DNA from: Absidia repens
Taxonomy: Eukaryota; Mucoromycota; Mucoromycetes; Mucorales; Cunninghamellaceae
Direction of reading: 5' to 3'
NCBI GenBank assembly: GCA_002105175.1
Contig: MCGE01000035.1
Span: 1 to 64,000 of the forward strand
Length of the DNA: 64,000 bases
Below are positions 59,573 to 64,000 of the stretch, piece after piece (the stretch's first letter is position 1; every line of letters starts with the position of its first letter). The position numbers and the translations under genes are program-made. The notes beneath the pieces are model-generated. The model saw only the letters and a list, made by a program, of their open reading frames with translations. It had not been told where the DNA came from and ran no database searches.

Positions 59573-61633
59573 ATGACTAAGGACGAGCCAGTGGAACATC
59601 TCTTCCAAGGTATATGTTGGTTCATGGATAAAGTATAACTACAAAAGCAACGGCAACAAATAACTCGATTTTTTTTATGTAGGACCAAGCTGTGACGACA
59701 CTCAGCAACAGCAACAGCAGCAGCAGCAGCAACAAAAACCATTTCATGTCGTGCTTGTCGACGTTAAAAAAGCCGCAAAACGTAAAATATGTTGTGTTGA
59801 AATGCCACTGGAAAAGGACTCAGAAGAATTAAGTTTTGTTGCATTATCGTACCGTTGGGGCGAGTTGAAAGAAACTTTGGTGGACACAAAATGTGGCTAT
59901 ATAGCATCGATCACGTCTTTTGCATTGGATGATTTTTATGATCTTTGTAACGCGATGAGGTTTGAGCCCGATCTCAAAACGATCACGTATGTCTGGGTGG
60001 ATGCGCTTTGTGTGAATCAAACGAACTATGAACGACGTAAAGCCACGATCCATCAAATGAGCACCATTTACGAACGAGCCACTTATATTTTGGCAGTGCC
60101 TGATCTTCACAAACAACATCTGACGAATGTATTAACAGCAAGTGCTGTTGTCATGGATAAACTTGAAGGGTATCGTAAAGATATATATCATCTTATTCAA
60201 GGAAACACGGCTAAGCTCATTCAACTGGACAACGAGTTTCTCGACAAAATCGACGTACCAAAGGATCAGGTGTTAAGACAGTTGGTGACAAAATATAACC
60301 ATTGGTTTACAGATGAACTCTCAAGGCATCCGGAACACCCGTACAATTTTGAAGCGGAGATAGTAGGTGAAGAATTGAACTACATTAGCCAAGACGACTC
60401 TCCCATCAATCATCAAAGGTGCCAAGATGCGACTACAGGGGAAAGTCAAACACAGACAGATCGCTACGCCTCTTTTGAGCGTTTGTTTGACGAAATAAAA
60501 GTTGAAAAGCGCTGGAATGTTCGCTCAGCATGGCACGGCAAGAAATATAGCAATGGGTATCCGATGTTGCCTTGGAAGAATTACGTTTTTAGAAGAAACA
60601 ACGATATCGCACAAGCTATGTCACTTTTGAATGATCTCATAAAGGATTGGGCATCTCGTGTTTGGGTGATTAGCGAATATCACATGGCGAAAAAGAAAAA
60701 CAACCTAAAGTATTGGTTTATTGGCCTCTCGGATGAGCTGGCCGGACTACCCTTTTTTACATTTGATTTTGGCGGTTCTGCTATATTAAACGACGTGGAA
60801 ACACGATCTATCAACAGGGAATTCCACGAAAAAATGATCAAACAACTCGATGAAAAAACCTTTTTTGAAAAGATCTTGGACTCCAAAGCAAGCAAAAACG
60901 GTAACTTTAGCTTATATATATTTCGTCAGGGGAGGGGGGCAATTGGAGGCAAAAACTTATAGTTTTATATCAATATCTATGTGCAGAGGATCGATTTTAC
61001 GCCATCTTGCCACAATCAAAGTATAAGGATAAAATCAATCAAGTGGGTGAATGGAAAATTGACACGATGACTTCCGTCAGATTACAATTATTCAAGTTCA
61101 TGGATACCAAAGACAAGTTGGTGCTTTTATTTATGATTGGGTATACTTACTATTATGGTTCCAAGTCAATCTTTCCGACATTTGCAACATCGACCATAGA
61201 ATACTTCTCTGTGGATTTTGAGAAAAGCTATCCGCCCAATTTTGACTTGAGCAACCAATCCACCATCACTATTCATCATCGTGTTCATGATGACTCGCAA
61301 ATGTATTATTACCTTCAGTTGACACCCAAGAAATATTACGTAGCACGTAAAATCGACCATAAAAGTAGTGGCCGCTCGGCCAATATTCAAAAAGAAATTA
61401 TTTGCAATCATTTTCAGCTCAATGAGCACAACTTGGAGATTGACACAGTACGGATCCCATTCTATGATGTAAATGACGAAAGTCACCTCGCTGGTCCATA
61501 TAACATATATCTGTTTGGAAGTTTTTCAGAAAACATATGGATATACAGCTTTTACAATCACCTCGATTTTCCTTCGATGCTATGGGACTACTACGATAAT
61601 GATGATCTTTTTACCGTTTTCAATATCTATTGA
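59573..61633 (+). CDS. HET-domain protein E (three exons, 633 aa)
   Basis: Model: exons 59573-59609, 59683-60900 and 60987-61633; introns of 73 and 86 nt; sum divisible by three. Exon 1 is MTKDEPVEHLFQ. The linker has the longest glutamine run of the family (about 12 Q of CAG/CAA). The HET domain shows FVALSYRWGE, YVWVDALCVNQ (N in place of the usual D) and YERRKATIHQMSTIYERA. Then DWASRVWVISEYHMAKKKNN and a C-terminal exon with SKYKDKINQVGEW and YYLQLTPKKY, ending TVFNIY. It is an intact member, moderately diverged from B, C and D. Probable self/non-self or stress cell-death role by domain only. Confidence 0.9.
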
Positions 61634-63560
61634 GAAAGAACTAAAAAGTAACTAATAATGGTTGCTATTAATAAATGAATAAACGCTCTGGCGCTCCGCT
61701 GGAGCTTTTGGAAACCTTTCGATTTACTGGGTGTCACAGTTTTTTATTAAAGTGTGGGTTTCGATGGGATAGGATGAAAGCCTCCGCCATTTCGCACTTA
61801 AGTGGGCAGTCCCTTGCGGCCCAACCGCCATGCTCAGCACGTCGTCAATGGGTTTTTTGTGTGCTGAAATAATAGCTTATGTCGGAGAGATTAGAGTTTG
61901 ATTATGTAGTGGTTGCAACTGCCTTTCCACTGGAAAATAAAACGAATTATGCTATATGGTAATGATGGCGATTGCCCGTTTATTTGATTTTTATTTGCAG
62001 TTCCCTGATTTTTTGACATAAAAAAAAAAAAATAGCTGGATGATTCAGGCTCCGCATTTTGCTTTCTGGTTTTTTTTTTTTTTGGTCACCTTTTTTTTCC
62101 CTCTCTTTTTCTTTCTTTTTTATTTTTTTTCCTTCATGATAGTCTGAATGATATGATGGCAAGGCTCATTGGGGAACTGGTGATCTAGGATTAGCGTTAG
62201 AACTTGAATTAGGGGCGTTTTAAAAAACGCAAAACAAACATCATGGGGAAACCCTGTCATTTTGGATGAAGGATTTGGGAACGACAGTAGATTAGCACTC
62301 ATTAGTTTAGTAATAGTTTGTCATCGTTTATATCTACGACTGAATAAATATGTTCTTTTTATTATATTTAGTATCTCTACCGTACGTTTACATTATGAGG
62401 TTCATTGAATGTGTATTACATATGCATAGAAAAAAAAAGTGCGTCTATATATATATATATATAAGGGATGTGTTTGTGTGAAAAAACAGCTATTACAGTG
62501 TATTTCATTGTGGTGGGATATATTGAAGAACAAAGTTGAGAATAATATTAATTATGTAGCCACTGGGTGGCAGGGGGATTCTGAAGTGTGGGTTTTGATG
62601 GAAGATTCTGTGTTTGGGTGAGCAGCGATTGAGAAAAAAAAAAGGATGGACGGCTCCTATGGTGGACATCGCCTTGGGACACAACGGTCGTTTGCTCAGG
62701 GCTCTGTCTGAAAAAGAGAGTCGGAGGGACAAAGAAGCAGAAGTAAAAGTTAGTTAGCTGAGTTTCCTTATGGTCCATTTTCTTTTTAATATATAAAATA
62801 GAAAACTAGTTTTTTCCTTCTTTGAAATTCATGCAGTCTTAAAATGGTATATATGGTACAGCACTATATGTAGAGTATTTTGAAGGTGATAGTGGTGCTC
62901 CTCACAGCCAAAATACTAGGAGGAGGAAAACTTGATTCTTTGTCTTTAGGGTAATCAATACTATATATGTCAATCAGATATCATTACAGACCGGTAACGT
63001 AGAAAGCAAGTGTTTGGTAAAACGCTAACAAAACAGCTGCAACGTTGTTTACTGCATGATGGGTCAGATAATGGTTAATAAAACAGGGCATCTTTTATTG
63101 AAGAATATTGATAGATACTAAAACTAAAGGAGAGGATTTATTGTAACAAGGAATTTAATGGCGGTAGCATAATGAAGAATATTGAAAGATATAATGATCA
63201 ACAGTAGTCTACAGGGGCAACTGTTAAAAAAGTATCAAACATAATGTACTGCACATAGCATGAGGACGACTGACAACATATCTTTCATTATAACATAACA
63301 ACACAACACTAGTCTAAACGGGGTGGGGTGTTATAAAACAATGACAATTAATATCAAGTCAAGCTAATATTGGGTTCTATAGCACTATTTCTAAGATAAA
63401 GCATAACGGAATGGTAGGTTCCCAAACACGAATCCAAACTGAAAAGGTTTCCCGTTGCATGTTCGTAATTGAATTTGTCAAAATAACCCTGATTCAAGTT
63501 CTGACACTAATTCAAGTTGATCAGTACCTCATTGGTGCTACATTGATGTTGTCCTGGAAA
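61634..63560. other. Intergenic with a GC-richer patch and dispersed repeats
   Basis: 61685-61880 is compositionally distinct (GGCGCTCCGCTGGAGC, GGCCCAACCGCCATGC) with a 65-codon frame and no recognisable domain. 62190-62360 is a plus-orientation copy of the GGGGAAACCCTGTCATTTTG repeat. 63060-63540 holds minus-orientation copies. Nothing else is identified. Confidence 0.45.
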
Positions 63561-64000
63561 AAAAACAAACAAAAAAACAAAAGGGAGGGTGAGAAAAAAA
63601 TAAATACAAACAGAAAATCATGCGCGGCGGCGTTTACATATGCTTGTCGGATGCAATCCGAAATTTTATTTGCCAAAAAAAGAAAAACATTGGAACAATT
63701 AGACGTTGCCCTAACCGTCACCCATCTGATATTTTACCGCTTTCATGTCCAAGAAGTTCAATGGTCCAAATTGATATAGTCCCCGAGCGCAGGTAAAAAA
63801 AAAAAAATACGTGTCATCGGTGCCGGGATGCTAAAAGCTAATTTAAAGAGGGGTAGAGAAAACGAGTGACCGGACCATATACCATGATTTTCCAATGATA
63901 CGTGGATGCATTGAACTTCATCGACTCTTTTTCTTGTCCTACTTCAAATTCAATTTTGTAGTCAACAGTCATCAATGTGTGTGGTAAGAGTGGAAGAAAC
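63561..64000 (+). repeat. HET-gene far-upstream flank (gene itself beyond window)
   Basis: ATCATGCGCGGCGGCGTTTA and the following ~200 bases match 58765-58930 upstream of HET E and 39575-39740 upstream of HET C. In those places the HET ATG lies ~0.8-1.1 kb downstream. Confidence 0.5.

Overview
This is AT-rich eukaryotic DNA from a filamentous fungus. The evidence is many short GT-AG introns (about 60-100 nt), HET-domain (heterokaryon-incompatibility) genes, F-box/LRR gene families, AATAAA signals after genes, and dense poly(A)/poly(T) runs. An early-diverging, Mucoromycota-like fungus is my best guess, but the sequence alone does not fix the species. I found no rRNA, tRNA or CRISPR array.

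The window is a repeatedly duplicated array of two gene families. (1) Six HET-domain genes share one three-exon structure: a 37-nt first exon, a long HET exon, and a conserved C-terminal exon ending in FNIY. They start at 8067, 24065, 38642 (minus strand), 40653, 50857 and 59573. Four are intact. Two (24065 and 50857) carry in-frame nonsense codons at different places. (2) F-box/LRR proteins: four near-identical three-exon paralogues (13063, 19205, 34327, 48392), a single-exon relative on the minus strand (1194-2525), a 3' partial copy at the left edge, and decayed copies at 4869-6462, 26530-27960, 43345-43970 and 57690-57920. All ten spliced models give exon sums divisible by three, which supports the splice sites chosen.

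Layout: 0-6.5 kb holds F-box relics, one intact F-box gene and Mutator-like transposase debris. 8-10.3 kb holds HET gene A. 11.6-14.7 and 16.1-20.9 kb are F-box modules separated by a TIR element. 21-23.3 kb holds nested TIR elements. 23.4-36.1 kb is a composite unit of HET B, F-box relic, secreted-protein relic and F-box module, the module being split by a roughly 3-kb insert that carries a small secreted-protein gene. 36.5-38.6 kb holds the inverted HET gene. 39.6-50.1 kb repeats the composite unit (HET C, relics, F-box module). 50.8-52.9 kb holds HET D. 54.3-56.7 kb holds an unrelated ten-exon gene of unknown function. 57-58.3 kb holds a tandem duplication and an F-box tail. 58.7-61.6 kb holds HET E. 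The last 400 bases resemble the far-upstream flank of a HET gene, so another copy may lie just outside.

HET proteins in Dikarya trigger non-self recognition and cell death, and F-box proteins select substrates for SCF ubiquitin ligases. An alternating, actively duplicating and decaying HET plus F-box array suggests a rapidly evolving recognition locus. That functional link is inference; the sequence shows only physical linkage and birth-and-death turnover.
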